Part shown: positions 43,688-52,688 of the stretch, piece after piece
Layout of the letters: the number at the start of each line of letters is the position of its first letter
How positions within the stretch are numbered: the stretch's first letter is position 1
Origin: Chitinophagaceae bacterium
GTDB lineage: Bacteria > Bacteroidota > Bacteroidia > Chitinophagales > Chitinophagaceae
Assembly (NCBI GenBank): GCA_019752045.1
Contig: JAIEMP010000015.1
Location: forward strand, 1 to 64,000
DNA length: 64,000 bases
Direction of reading: 5' to 3'
The notes under the pieces: model-generated
Seen by the model: only the letters and a program-made list of their open reading frames with translations
Told to the model about the DNA's origin: nothing
Database searches by the model: none
Made by a program: the position numbers and the translations under genes

Positions 43688-43780
43688 ACTGTTGGTAATA
43701 TGATCCAAGCAATCTAACTCTATAGACAAATCGCTATTACAGATTTCAATGCTCTTTCAGATAATACGTATATTTAGTTT

Positions 43781-44266
43781 ATGCTAAATCTTCTTTATTT
43801 TCTTCTGCTCTCTATAAACAGTAATTTATTTTGCACCTGCATTCCTATGTCAGCAGAAGTTAATTTCAAAAATTCAACTGCAGTATTCAGCGGAAAAGTT
43901 TTAAAAGTGGATACGCTAAAAATATTTTTCGAAGATTTACCAAAAGACGCTTACAGAGAAATGTACTTGGCAACAATAAAAAGCCAAAAAACATACAAAG
44001 GCAAAGAAATAACAGATACCACATATGTAATTACAGGAAATGGACTAACTGATTGCGGAATTAACTTTTTAACCACAAAGGAATATATTTTCTATACAAA
44101 AGATTTATACTATAAAATCATTGATTCAATTGATATTGACACCCATAAATTTCACACTTCAACTAAATCATACTACTACACTTCCGATTGCGACAGGACA
44201 TCAACTAATATTACAGGAGAAGAAAAGGAGATAGAAAAACTCCTGAAAAGGAAAAAAAATAGCTAA
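43781..44266 (+). CDS. TIMP/netrin-like (NTR-fold) secreted protein
   Basis: The 161-residue protein has a signal peptide (1-16) and a mature start close to C-T-C-I-P, then TAVFSGKVLKVD ... CGINFLTTKEYIFY, a pattern seen in tissue-inhibitor-of-metalloproteinase-like OB folds of bacteria (C-x-C at the mature N-terminus, CG.F ... EYIFY). The similarity is weak and the function unproven. The gene is noticeably AT-rich compared with its neighbours. Confidence 0.6.
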   Translation: MLNLLYFLLLSINSNLFCTCIPMSAEVNFKNSTAVFSGKVLKVDTLKIFFEDLPKDAYREMYLATIKSQKTYKGKEITDTTYVITGNGLTDCGINFLTTKEYIFYTKDLYYKIIDSIDIDTHKFHTSTKSYYYTSDCDRTSTNITGEEKEIEKLLKRKKNS

Positions 44267-44331
44267 ATTTTCTTTGCGTCCCCACCAACTAACATCTCTA
44301 AATGCAATATGGAATCAATTGAACAAACAGC

Positions 44332-44829
44332 ATGAGTAACCTTTTAAACCAACATCTCTGGCATCAATTCGGTGCAGGCATTGATATGCTGGAGAATGCA
44401 ATTAAACTTTGTCCTGCTGAACATTGGAATACCGAACATCAATTTTGGTACAATGCCTATCATTGTCTGTTCTTTCTTGATTATTATTCAACTAAGGAGC
44501 CTGCACTGTTTGCTCCTCCTCCACCCTTTTCGCTTTCTGAGTTTGAAGACAGAATGCCCGAAAGAGTTTATGCCAAAGAAGAATTGCTGAATTATTTGCA
44601 GGCAAGCCGTACTAAATGCAAAACGCTTATTGCAGGTTTAACAGATGAGGAACTCATTAACAACCGATGGATCAATGCATCGGGCACCATGAATTATTCT
44701 GTACTTGAAATCTGTTTATACAATATGCGTCATGTGCAACATCATGCAGCACAATTGAATTTATTGTTACGACAAAGCATTGATGATGCACCACAGTGGG
44801 TGTTTCGTGCAAAAGAAGGATTGCATTAA
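44332..44829 (+). CDS. DinB-family protein
   Basis: The 165-residue four-helix DinB/YfiT-type metal-binding protein shows the three histidines of the family: one early (AYHCLFFLDYY), and two near the C-terminus (RHVQHHAAQLN). The fold is used by thiol-dependent S-transferases and related hydrolases. Substrate unknown. Single gene, no signal peptide. Confidence 0.8.
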   Translation: MSNLLNQHLWHQFGAGIDMLENAIKLCPAEHWNTEHQFWYNAYHCLFFLDYYSTKEPALFAPPPPFSLSEFEDRMPERVYAKEELLNYLQASRTKCKTLIAGLTDEELINNRWINASGTMNYSVLEICLYNMRHVQHHAAQLNLLLRQSIDDAPQWVFRAKEGLH

Positions 44830-45019
44830 AACATTCTTTCGTTTCTTTGGGCAGTTTTCTTTTTGGGTAACAATGGACTGCCGAAACAATAGTAACTTTT
44901 CCTGATCAGATAAACTTGTTTAAAACAAAATTAAACATATGTCCTAAACTTTTAAAACGATCCAATCACCTGAGATACTGTCAACTGACAGTTTGATATT
45001 CTTCAACAATTCAATTATA

Positions 45020-46117
45020 ATGAACTGGTACGATGTAAAAAATATCGACACAATTGATTCTCCGGCATTACTGCTGTACAAAGAACGCATCCAACAAAAC
45101 ATCCTTCATGCAGTGGAGATGATTAAAGATGTAGGCCTGCTTCGTCCGCATGTAAAAACAAATAAAACGGCTGAAGTATGTGCAATGATGATGGGGGCGG
45201 GTATTACAAAATTCAAATGTGCTACCATTGCTGAAGCGGAAATGCTGGCTATGCTGCAAGCAAAAGATGTGTTGTTAGCATATCAACCTGTTGGACCGAA
45301 AGCAAATCGGTTATTAGCTTTGGTGCAACAATACCCACAAACAATTTTCAGTTGTGTTACAGATAACGCAGGAACTGCAACAGCAATATCAGATTTATTT
45401 GTTGCCAATAACACAACCATCCATGTTTTGATTGATCTTAATACCGGCATGAACCGAAGCGGTATCAAACCTTCCAACGCCTTGCCATTGGCTGAACTGC
45501 TAATCTCACTACCCGGCATTCAGTTTAAAGGTTTGCATGCATATGATGGACATTTACGAGATACTGACCTTGAACAACGTCAACAAAAAAGTGATACAGC
45601 ATTTAGTGAAGTAATTGAACTGGCTGCAAAAATTGAAACAATCACGAATCAACCAATTACTATTGTTGCAGGCGGCTCTCCTACTTTTCCTACACATCTC
45701 AATCGACATATTGAATGCAGCCCGGGTACTTTTGTTTATTGGGATTGGGGTTACAAGCACCAGGTGCCTGATGAACCGTTTGATTATGCAGCACTCGTTC
45801 TTACAAGAGTGATCTCTATTGTTGATGAACATACCATCAGCACTGATCTGGGACATAAATCAGTTGCTGCAGAAAATCCATTTCCACGGGTACATTTTTT
45901 AAATGCGCCTGATGCTGCTCCTGTTTCACAAAGTGAAGAACACCTGGTATTGAAAGTGGCTGACAGTTCAATATTTAAAGTGGGTAATACTTTATTTGGT
46001 GTGCCTGTTCATATTTGTCCAACGGTTGCTTTATATGAAAAAGCTGTTGTTGTTGAAAACAATAAAGCTGTTACAACATGGAAGATTGTGGCGAGGGACA
46101 GGAAGATAAATGTGTAA
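45020..46117 (+). CDS. D-threonine aldolase-like PLP-dependent enzyme
   Basis: From ATG 45020 the protein has 365 residues. It has the alanine-racemase-type N-terminal barrel with the PLP-lysine segment LLRPHVKTNKTAEV (about 45-58) and the C-terminal metal-binding domain. D-threonine aldolases split D-threonine to glycine and acetaldehyde using PLP and a divalent metal. D-serine dehydratase-like activity in this superfamily is also possible. The ATG at 44993 adds nine residues and is not favoured. It ends in 7-nt repeat DNA. Confidence 0.85.
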   Translation: MNWYDVKNIDTIDSPALLLYKERIQQNILHAVEMIKDVGLLRPHVKTNKTAEVCAMMMGAGITKFKCATIAEAEMLAMLQAKDVLLAYQPVGPKANRLLALVQQYPQTIFSCVTDNAGTATAISDLFVANNTTIHVLIDLNTGMNRSGIKPSNALPLAELLISLPGIQFKGLHAYDGHLRDTDLEQRQQKSDTAFSEVIELAAKIETITNQPITIVAGGSPTFPTHLNRHIECSPGTFVYWDWGYKHQVPDEPFDYAALVLTRVISIVDEHTISTDLGHKSVAAENPFPRVHFLNAPDAAPVSQSEEHLVLKVADSSIFKVGNTLFGVPVHICPTVALYEKAVVVENNKAVTTWKIVARDRKINV

Positions 46118-46120
46118 TCA

Positions 46121-46229
46121 GACCACGGACGACGGACCATAGACAATTCGCCGCTGATTACTTAATTATTATTGATATTACATTGCAGACGGCTTGATTC
46201 ACCACTCACCATTGACCACTCACCTTCTC
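46121..46229. repeat. Two heptad arrays between the aldolase-like and TonB-receptor genes
   Basis: First array 46121-46148: gaccacg, gacgacg, gaccata, gacaatt. Second 46195-46229: tgattca, ccactca, ccattga, ccactca, ccttctc. The second ends within the complement of the receptor stop codon (46228). Confidence 0.7.
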
Positions 46230-48591
46230 ACAGCTTAAAATTCAACGTTACACTCGGCAAGACCGGAAACAACGATACCTGTCTCGCTTCCACTTCCAGT
46301 GTACCCTGCAAAGGATTTCCTTTCTGATCGTAATAAATAAAATAAGGATTCTGACGGCTGTATGCATTGTACACACTAAACACCCATTCTGTTTTAATCT
46401 TGCGTACTTTCTTTGGTTGAGGTGTATAAATAGCGGCCAGATCTAAACGGTGATAAGCAGGCAATCGGTATTGATTGATTTTACTGTATTGCTGTGTTAA
46501 CACTCCATCAACCAAAAAGAAACGTTCAGGTAATGTAAACGCACTGCCTGTTCCGTAAACAAACACGGCAGAATATTTCCATTTCTTTCCTTTCTGGTAA
46601 TTGGCCACTACACTTAAATCGTGACGGCGATCGTAACGGCCGGGATATTTTTCGCCGTCATTTAAACCGGGAAATTGGCGCCATGTCCACGATAAAGTAT
46701 ACCCAATCCATCCTGTAAAATTTCCTCTGGCTTTGTTTACATAAAACTCTGCGCCGTAGCCCCAACCTTTTCCAAATACAAAACTTTCTTCCGGATCGCC
46801 AATACCCGGAGTGTATCCTTCTTTGTATTCAATCTGGTTTTGCATGGTTTTGTAATACAGTTCAACCGATGTTTCCCAAATATTATCATTAAAATTTTTA
46901 AAGAAACCCGCAGCATATTGCCAGCCGATCTGCGGTTTAACTTTATAGGTACTGGGCACCCATATATCGGTTGGTAATGTGGTGCCTGCATTGCTCACCA
47001 GATGTATAAACTGCAGATTACGTGTAATGGCTGCTTTGATGGATGTTTCATCATCCAATGCATAACGCAGCGTTACTCTGGGTTCCAGACCGCCATAGGT
47101 TTTAATGGCGTCTCCTTTTCCATATACCGTACTGTCGAGCTTATTTCCGTTTTCATCTTTCACATACAATGTATAAGGACCTGTTTGCTGAAACGCTGTA
47201 TAACGTAAGCCATAGTTCAGTTTCAGCTTATCATTCACTTCCCAGTCGTCCATAATGTAAGCTGCTACTTCATGTGCAAACTTGTTATTTACACTTTGCG
47301 GTTCAAAAACAATATCACCACTTTTACCACTGGTGGTTTGCGGATTAAACTTGTGAAACGTATAATTCAAGCCATATTTTACATGATGCCCGGTAACAGG
47401 GTAATAATCAAAATCAATTTTTGCAGTTACATCCCTTATGGCCGAATTGAGATTAATTTCAAAATTGCTTTGTGATCCGCCAAATGCAAAACGGTAATCG
47501 TTCCACACCAGTGATGTGTTTGAAAATAGTTTACTGTTAAACACATGATTCCAACGGATGGTTCCTGTAGAGTTGCCCCATGGAATACGTGCATTAAAAC
47601 TTCTTTCTTTATTATTGAAAGTAAATACATCACGGCCAAAATAACCGCTCATGTACAAACGATCTTTCTCTGAAAATTTATAATTGATTTTGGTGTTGAG
47701 ATCGTAGAAATAATAACCGCTTCCAGCAAACGCACTGCCTTCTTTAATAAACGGACGGGCAAGCACATCAATATAAGTACGACGTGCAGAAACAATAAAC
47801 GATGCTTTCTCTTTCACCAACGGGCCTTGTATAGAAACACGTGAAGAGATGGTTCCAATTCCACCTTCTACCTGAAATTTTTTATTGTTGCCGTCTTTCA
47901 TGGCAATATCCACCACGCTGCTAATACGTCCGCCATAGTTAGCAGGCATACCGCCTTTGATAAGCGTTACATTTTTTAATGCATCACTATTGAACACAGA
48001 AAAGAAACCAAACAGATGACCGGGATTGTACACCACTGCATCATCCAATAAAATTAAATTCTGATCAGGACCGCCACCACGCACATACAAACCACTGTTG
48101 CCTTCACCTGCATTGCGAACACCGGGCAGGAGTTGCAATACTTTCATGGGATCTACTTCACCAGCCAATGCAGGAACTGATTTGATCTGATTCATACTCA
48201 ACTCAAACTTTCCCATTTGAGCAGCTTTTACATTGAGATCCCGTTCTTTCGCATAGATGATTACTTCCTTGGTATTGGTAAACCGTGGGGCCATATCGAA
48301 ATTGAATTGCCTGTTTTCGGTTAATTCAAATTCAACCTCTTTGGTCATGTAACCAATATGTGAAATATTGAGTATGTGCGTTCCTTTCTCTAAACTGATG
48401 GAATAAAAGCCATACTGATTGGAGCTGATTCCTTTGCTGAGTCCTTTTACGGTAATGGTTGCGCCAATAATGGTTTCATTACTGGTACTGTCTTTTACAT
48501 AACCGCTGATGGTGAATTTTTCCTGTGCATTCAAAGGTTCAAGAAGAAGAAAACAAATCAACAGGCCAATAAGATGTTTAAAATGCTGCAT
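46228..48591 (-). CDS. TonB-dependent receptor
   Basis: The 787-residue outer-membrane receptor has a signal peptide (1-22, ending LNAQ), a carboxypeptidase-regulatory-like domain (about 25-110), a clear TonB plug (about 120-225: DPMKVLQLLPGVRNAGEGNSGLYVRGGGPDQNLILLD) and a beta-barrel ending VLPSVTLNFKL. It is a canonical receptor, unlike the two longer OMP-type proteins. Substrate unknown; no SusD-like partner nearby. Its stop lies at a 7-nt array. Confidence 0.92.
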   Translation of the reverse strand: MQHFKHLIGLLICFLLLEPLNAQEKFTISGYVKDSTSNETIIGATITVKGLSKGISSNQYGFYSISLEKGTHILNISHIGYMTKEVEFELTENRQFNFDMAPRFTNTKEVIIYAKERDLNVKAAQMGKFELSMNQIKSVPALAGEVDPMKVLQLLPGVRNAGEGNSGLYVRGGGPDQNLILLDDAVVYNPGHLFGFFSVFNSDALKNVTLIKGGMPANYGGRISSVVDIAMKDGNNKKFQVEGGIGTISSRVSIQGPLVKEKASFIVSARRTYIDVLARPFIKEGSAFAGSGYYFYDLNTKINYKFSEKDRLYMSGYFGRDVFTFNNKERSFNARIPWGNSTGTIRWNHVFNSKLFSNTSLVWNDYRFAFGGSQSNFEINLNSAIRDVTAKIDFDYYPVTGHHVKYGLNYTFHKFNPQTTSGKSGDIVFEPQSVNNKFAHEVAAYIMDDWEVNDKLKLNYGLRYTAFQQTGPYTLYVKDENGNKLDSTVYGKGDAIKTYGGLEPRVTLRYALDDETSIKAAITRNLQFIHLVSNAGTTLPTDIWVPSTYKVKPQIGWQYAAGFFKNFNDNIWETSVELYYKTMQNQIEYKEGYTPGIGDPEESFVFGKGWGYGAEFYVNKARGNFTGWIGYTLSWTWRQFPGLNDGEKYPGRYDRRHDLSVVANYQKGKKWKYSAVFVYGTGSAFTLPERFFLVDGVLTQQYSKINQYRLPAYHRLDLAAIYTPQPKKVRKIKTEWVFSVYNAYSRQNPYFIYYDQKGNPLQGTLEVEARQVSLFPVLPSVTLNFKL

Positions 48592-48692
48592 TCGGTTAAT
48601 TCCCGTTTTAAAGTACGCTTATTATTACAAGCAAATGGCTTCTTTTGTTTGAACGAATCACCCACCCCATCAATCATTCTTCTGTGTAACAA

Positions 48693-48742
48693 TCTGCCGC
48701 CCCCGTCCGAACGGTTCATCCGGGCGGGCCTCCAGGGAGGGG
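48693..48742. repeat. G/C-rich dispersed element
   Basis: GCCGCCCCCGTCCG then CCGGGCGGGCCTCCAGGGAGGGGA in AT-rich surroundings, resembling 27273-27330 and, in part, 7823-7855. Confidence 0.45.
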
Positions 48743-48770
48743 ATATAAAGTCTGCCATTTTAAAGCTCGA

Positions 48771-48826
48771 CAAACTATCAACTACAAACTACCAACTACA
48801 AACTATCGGCTACCTACTCACACTTA
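48771..48826. repeat. Eight-unit heptad array abutting the DUF3347 gene
   Basis: Units caaacta, tcaacta, caaacta, ccaacta, caaacta, tcggcta, cctactc, acactta. The last unit contains the complement of the stop codon (48824-48826) of the minus-strand gene. Confidence 0.8.
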
Positions 48827-49399
48827 AAATTTCAACGTCTCTTTCACTTCACCACAAGTGAGCATTTTTTTACCATAGTAAGGATTGCGGATGCTGTCTG
48901 CATTACTCAACCAATAAGCTCCTTTGTTGTCAAAAGCCATGGGACAATACTGAAAATAGATAGTTGCACCGGTTGGTTTAATCACACGTACCATATCATA
49001 AAATGCATTGGAGATCATTTCAAATGATTCACGCTTTTTCTCAATATCCTTTTCCCCCATCATACCACTGATCTCTGCTGCCACATCTCCTGCTCTTCCG
49101 TTGATGCTGGAAAAGCCAAGCGTATCATTTTTTTGTACTTCATCGAGTTTTAAATTTTCGAGTAATGTTTTTAACTCTGCTCCTGCTGCATTTACTTGTA
49201 CAGTATCACTTGCCACAAATGCATCTTTCAAACTGTAATACGCATTGAGTGTGTTGTTAATATTCAGATTAAACGAATCGGAATAAGTATAACCTGTATT
49301 TACCTTTGGTTCTGTTACTGCGGTTTCTTTTTCTTCTTCTTTGTTTTTACAGCTAATAGCTAAAGAAATGATGGAGAGGATGAGCAAAGTCTTTTTCAT
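48824..49399 (-). CDS. DUF3347-domain lipoprotein
   Basis: The 191-residue lipoprotein has a signal with lipobox ISCK (cysteine about residue 17) and a DUF3347 domain (about 45-185). Hallmarks are LNAYYSLKDAFVASD and the C-terminal YCPMAFDNKGAYWLSN followed by IRNPYYGKKMLTCGEV, which resembles the metal-site region of copper/heavy-metal-associated proteins. Function is not established. Single gene. Confidence 0.85.
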   Translation of the reverse strand: MKKTLLILSIISLAISCKNKEEEKETAVTEPKVNTGYTYSDSFNLNINNTLNAYYSLKDAFVASDTVQVNAAGAELKTLLENLKLDEVQKNDTLGFSSINGRAGDVAAEISGMMGEKDIEKKRESFEMISNAFYDMVRVIKPTGATIYFQYCPMAFDNKGAYWLSNADSIRNPYYGKKMLTCGEVKETLKF

Positions 49400-49507
49400 G
49401 AAAAAAATTTTCTCAAAGATAAGACCTATGAGGTTTGCGCAAGCTCATAAGGGGTATCCTAACTGTTAACATTTCCACTTTAATTGCAAAGGGTTCTCAT
49501 ATGAGTT

Positions 49508-49562
49508 GATCGTCTTCCGGGATCGAACCGCCTTCAGGGTTAATAACCACTGACGGGGTTCT
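49508..49562. repeat. tRNA-like inverted element
   Basis: On the + strand, GGGATCGAACCGCC (complement of a GGTTCGATCCC T-loop-like motif) is followed by CAGGGTTAATAACCACTG. The stretch also folds as an imperfect hairpin with GAACC/GGTTC ends and GGTTA/TAACC core. No D-arm or acceptor is present, so it is not a tRNA gene. Confidence 0.35.
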
Positions 49563-49597
49563 CTGTTCGTAGTTCGTATTTCAAACTTCTTACTTAA
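49563..49597. repeat. Heptad repeat before the ABC-F promoter
   Basis: Units ctgttcg, tagttcg, tatttca, aacttct, tacttaa; ends 3 nt before the -7 element at 49601. Confidence 0.5.
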
Positions 49598-49600
49598 CCT

Positions 49601-49608
49601 TACCTTTG
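49601..49608 (+). promoter_or_regulatory. -7 promoter element of the ABC-F gene
   Basis: TACCTTTG fits TAnnTTTG, 24 nt before the ATG at 49632. Confidence 0.55.
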
Positions 49609-49631
49609 CGGCTAATTTTTTAAATAAGCGT

Positions 49632-51617
49632 ATGTTAGCTGGTTTTCAGAATGTAACGTTTGAATTTGGTGCAAGAGCAATTGTAGAAGATGCCACCTGG
49701 CATATCCACCCCAATGAACGCATCGGGCTTATTGGATATAACGGTACGGGAAAGAGTACCTTATTAAAACTGCTGGTGGGCGAGTATGTGCCCAACAAAG
49801 GGGAAGTGATCCGCAGCCGCAATACCAGCATTGGGTATTTACATCAGGATCTGTTGAGTTTTGATACCAGCGAATCCATTCTGCAGGTAGCATTGGGTGC
49901 GTTTGAAAAAGTGTTGCTGCTTGAAAAAGAAATAGAAGAACTCGGCATTCAGTTAGAAAAAAATCATGAAGATGAGGCCCTGCTCCATCTTTACAGCGAT
50001 AAGCTGCACGAAATGGATACGCTGGATGGATACAACATTCATCACAAAACAGAAGAAATTTTACAGGGTTTGGGTTTTGCCAATGCCGATCTGCAGCGGC
50101 CTTACAAAGAATTCAGCGGAGGATGGCGCATGCGTGTTTTATTGGCAAAGATGATCTTGCAACAACCGGATCTGTTGTTGTTAGATGAACCGACCAACCA
50201 CCTTGATCTCCCCAGTATTGAATGGTTAGAAAAATATTTGCTGCATTATCAGGGCTCGGTTGTAATTGTATCGCATGACCGTTGGTTCCTTGATCGGATG
50301 GTGACTAAGGTTGTAGAAGTATTTCAGCAAGGACTTCATATCTATGGCGGTAACTACTCATTCTACCAACAGGAAAAAGAGATCAGAATGGAGTTGCAGC
50401 AAAAGGCTTTTGAAAATCAGCAAGACTTTATTCGTCAGCAGGAACGCTTTATTGAACGCTTCCGTGCAAAAGCAAGTAAAGCAGCCGCTGCACAAACAGC
50501 TATTAAGAAATTAGAAAAGCTGGATGTACTGGAAGCTCCTTCCAGCGATCGCCCAAACATCCGCATCAACTTTGCAGTTGATAAAATGCCGGGTAAAGTG
50601 TTGTGCGAACTGAAACATGTAAGCAAACATTTTGGTGAAAACCGCATTGTTACAAATACAGGTGCTGAAATTGAACGTGGTGATAAGATTGCATTGATTG
50701 GTGCCAACGGAAAAGGAAAGTCTACCCTGCTTCGGATCATTGCAGGTACTGAAAAATTTGAAGGCGAACGTAAATGGGGACATAATGTTGATGAAAGCTT
50801 TTATGCACAACATCAGTTAGAAGCACTTGATCTCAATCATACATTGATTGATGAAATGAAAAGTTGCGGCAGTCAAAAAACGGATCAGGAACTTCGCACA
50901 CTCTTAGGTTGCTTTTTATTTAGTGGTGATGATGCCGATAAAAAAATTAAAGTATTAAGTGGGGGTGAAAAAGCAAGGATTGCATTGGCCAAGACTATTA
51001 TCAGCAAAGCCAATTTCCTTTTACTGGATGAACCGACAAACCATTTGGATATGCACTCGGTTGAATTATTGATTGAAGCATTGAACAAATACCAGGGCAG
51101 TATTATTCTGGTAAGTCATGATCGTTTCTTTGTATCACAAACAGCCAATAAGATCTGGGAAATTGTAGATGAAGAGATCAAAGAATTTAAAGGAACTTAT
51201 ACTGAGTATTTAGATTGGAAAGAGCGGATGGCGAAGAAGGCAGCCGATAGTAAGGAGTCTGTAGCCGGTAGTGAAAAAAAAACAGACGTTAAGAAACTAG
51301 TGGAAGAAAAGCCGGTAGTTCAACAGCAGCCAACTGTTGCAGAACCAAAGCAGGTGATCAATAAAGAACAGAAGAAAGAATTGCAGAAGCAGCAACGGAT
51401 ATTACATCAGCTGGAAGAAAAGATCAACACCACTACCATTGAAAAAAACAATATGGAAGCGCAGCTCTCTGAGCCTTCTACTTATTCTGATAAAGACAAG
51501 TTCAAACAAACGGAAATGGCCTATCAAAAGCTGAGCAAGGATCTTGCACAATTGAACAAAGAATATGAAGCAGCATTTGAGAAAGTGATGGAGCTGGAGA
51601 GTAAGGTGGGTGGATGA
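49632..51617 (+). CDS. ABC-F family ATPase
   Basis: The 661-residue protein has two ABC ATPase domains and no membrane segment. Domain 1: Walker A GYNGTGKS (about 35-42), signature FSGGWRMR, Walker B LLLLDEPTNHLD. Domain 2: Walker A GANGKGKS (about 356-363), signature LSGGEKAR, Walker B LLLDEPTNHLD. The P-site linker between them is basic (about 245-300), and a C-terminal coiled coil (about 575-660) resembles Uup. ABC-F proteins act at ribosomes or with DNA; resistance, EttA-like and Uup-like roles are all possible. A 35-nt 7-nt-repeat segment (51240-51274) lies in the linker before the coiled coil. Confidence 0.9.
   Translation: MLAGFQNVTFEFGARAIVEDATWHIHPNERIGLIGYNGTGKSTLLKLLVGEYVPNKGEVIRSRNTSIGYLHQDLLSFDTSESILQVALGAFEKVLLLEKEIEELGIQLEKNHEDEALLHLYSDKLHEMDTLDGYNIHHKTEEILQGLGFANADLQRPYKEFSGGWRMRVLLAKMILQQPDLLLLDEPTNHLDLPSIEWLEKYLLHYQGSVVIVSHDRWFLDRMVTKVVEVFQQGLHIYGGNYSFYQQEKEIRMELQQKAFENQQDFIRQQERFIERFRAKASKAAAAQTAIKKLEKLDVLEAPSSDRPNIRINFAVDKMPGKVLCELKHVSKHFGENRIVTNTGAEIERGDKIALIGANGKGKSTLLRIIAGTEKFEGERKWGHNVDESFYAQHQLEALDLNHTLIDEMKSCGSQKTDQELRTLLGCFLFSGDDADKKIKVLSGGEKARIALAKTIISKANFLLLDEPTNHLDMHSVELLIEALNKYQGSIILVSHDRFFVSQTANKIWEIVDEEIKEFKGTYTEYLDWKERMAKKAADSKESVAGSEKKTDVKKLVEEKPVVQQQPTVAEPKQVINKEQKKELQKQQRILHQLEEKINTTTIEKNNMEAQLSEPSTYSDKDKFKQTEMAYQKLSKDLAQLNKEYEAAFEKVMELESKVGG
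51240..51274. repeat. Heptad repeat inside the ABC-F gene
   Basis: Five units in phase: gcagccg, atagtaa, ggagtct, gtagccg, gtagtga. They encode part of the linker (A-A-D-S-K-E-S-V-A-G-S-E) between the second ATPase domain and the C-terminal coiled coil. Confidence 0.6.
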
Positions 51618-51750
51618 TAAATCTTAGTAAAATTTATAACGGGGCTGTGTATATTTCGAAGTTGGAGGCTAGTCTAAAACCAACAGCAGTAACTATCTTA
51701 ATTTTGTTTGTGCATTTTAGACGACACTTGCATCTTCATACAAAAGATAA

Positions 51751-52272
51751 ATGAAAAACATAATTGCAACGCTTAGTTTTATTCATTGCTTGACTCTATC
51801 TTTTGGACAAAATTCAGATATAAAATCATTGGTTGACAGTTTGCAATATCTTAAGGTTGACTCTTTAGATTGCAAAGCGACTGTTTATTGGAAAATTGTT
51901 GCACAGGGTGACAAAGCAATCCCTTTTCTTATTGACAAACTTAACGACACGACACTGACAAATATTTTTCACAAGTGCAAGGCGACAAAACTAAACGTTG
52001 GCGAGGTTGCTTATTTTGCTTTGCAACAAATAGCTTTCTTTCCCGCTTTTGTTATTACACACATTCAGTTTGACGTTATTTATGGCAATGGTTGCTGGAG
52101 CTTCTTTGAGTATTTTTTTAATAACGCCAACAAAAATCATTATCAGGACTTAGTTCGCAAATGGTATAGCGACAATAAAGCTAAATTCAAAGTACAGAAA
52201 ATTTCTAAAAAGAAAATGACCGAATGCCAAAAGAAATTTCACATTGATAAGTATCTTTTGTGGACGGAATAA
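51751..52272 (+). CDS. Hypothetical secreted protein (173 aa)
   Basis: Signal peptide (about 1-19, ending SFGQN), then a mostly helical mature part with several cysteines and a basic C-terminus. Codon use is more AT-rich than that of its neighbours. I do not recognise a family. It is followed by a 370-nt gap with one REP-like hairpin. Confidence 0.65.
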   Translation: MKNIIATLSFIHCLTLSFGQNSDIKSLVDSLQYLKVDSLDCKATVYWKIVAQGDKAIPFLIDKLNDTTLTNIFHKCKATKLNVGEVAYFALQQIAFFPAFVITHIQFDVIYGNGCWSFFEYFFNNANKNHYQDLVRKWYSDNKAKFKVQKISKKKMTECQKKFHIDKYLLWTE

Positions 52273-52450
52273 GCCAAACCTAACTCCATGTTTCGTGTCC
52301 TATGAACCAATCTATATTTTTCTAATTCACCCCACCCTATTTCCACACAATGGCGCAAGCGTCTCGCTTGTGTAAACAAGTTTACCTTCTGCAATATTGC
52401 ATATAAAACCATTCTTTAAATACTTTTGATTTGATTACTTCCTAATCCTC

Positions 52451-52470
52451 GTCAGACGAGGGCGTCCGAC
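52451..52470. repeat. REP-like hairpin, copy A
   Basis: GTCAGACG-AGGG-CGTCCGAC: 8-bp stem with one mismatch and an AGGG loop, in the 371-nt intergenic stretch 52273-52643, in which I see no gene. Near-identical to 53335-53354 and sharing GTCNGACG with the inverted repeat at 10868-10951. Confidence 0.6.
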
Positions 52471-52688
52471 GGGAATTTCTAACGATAGGCTGGCGTATGT
52501 CTCCTCTCCTGTTGCTAAATTGTAACCATTCTTAAACATCAAAAAAGGAGATAGGAAAAAACTGAGCAGGAGTGCAGATTATCAATGTAAGTTCATAAAT
52601 TTATCTTTGATTTGTTCGAGCAGAAACGGCAACGAACATCCCCTTGCAGCACTACTCAGATTTATTCGACCATTCAAAAAGCAGACCT

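Noticed and set aside
44830-45019. Possible gene or regulatory RNA in the 190-nt gap
   Set aside because: No frame of useful length and no hairpin; only a weak palindrome CTGTCAACTGACAG, not enough to call.
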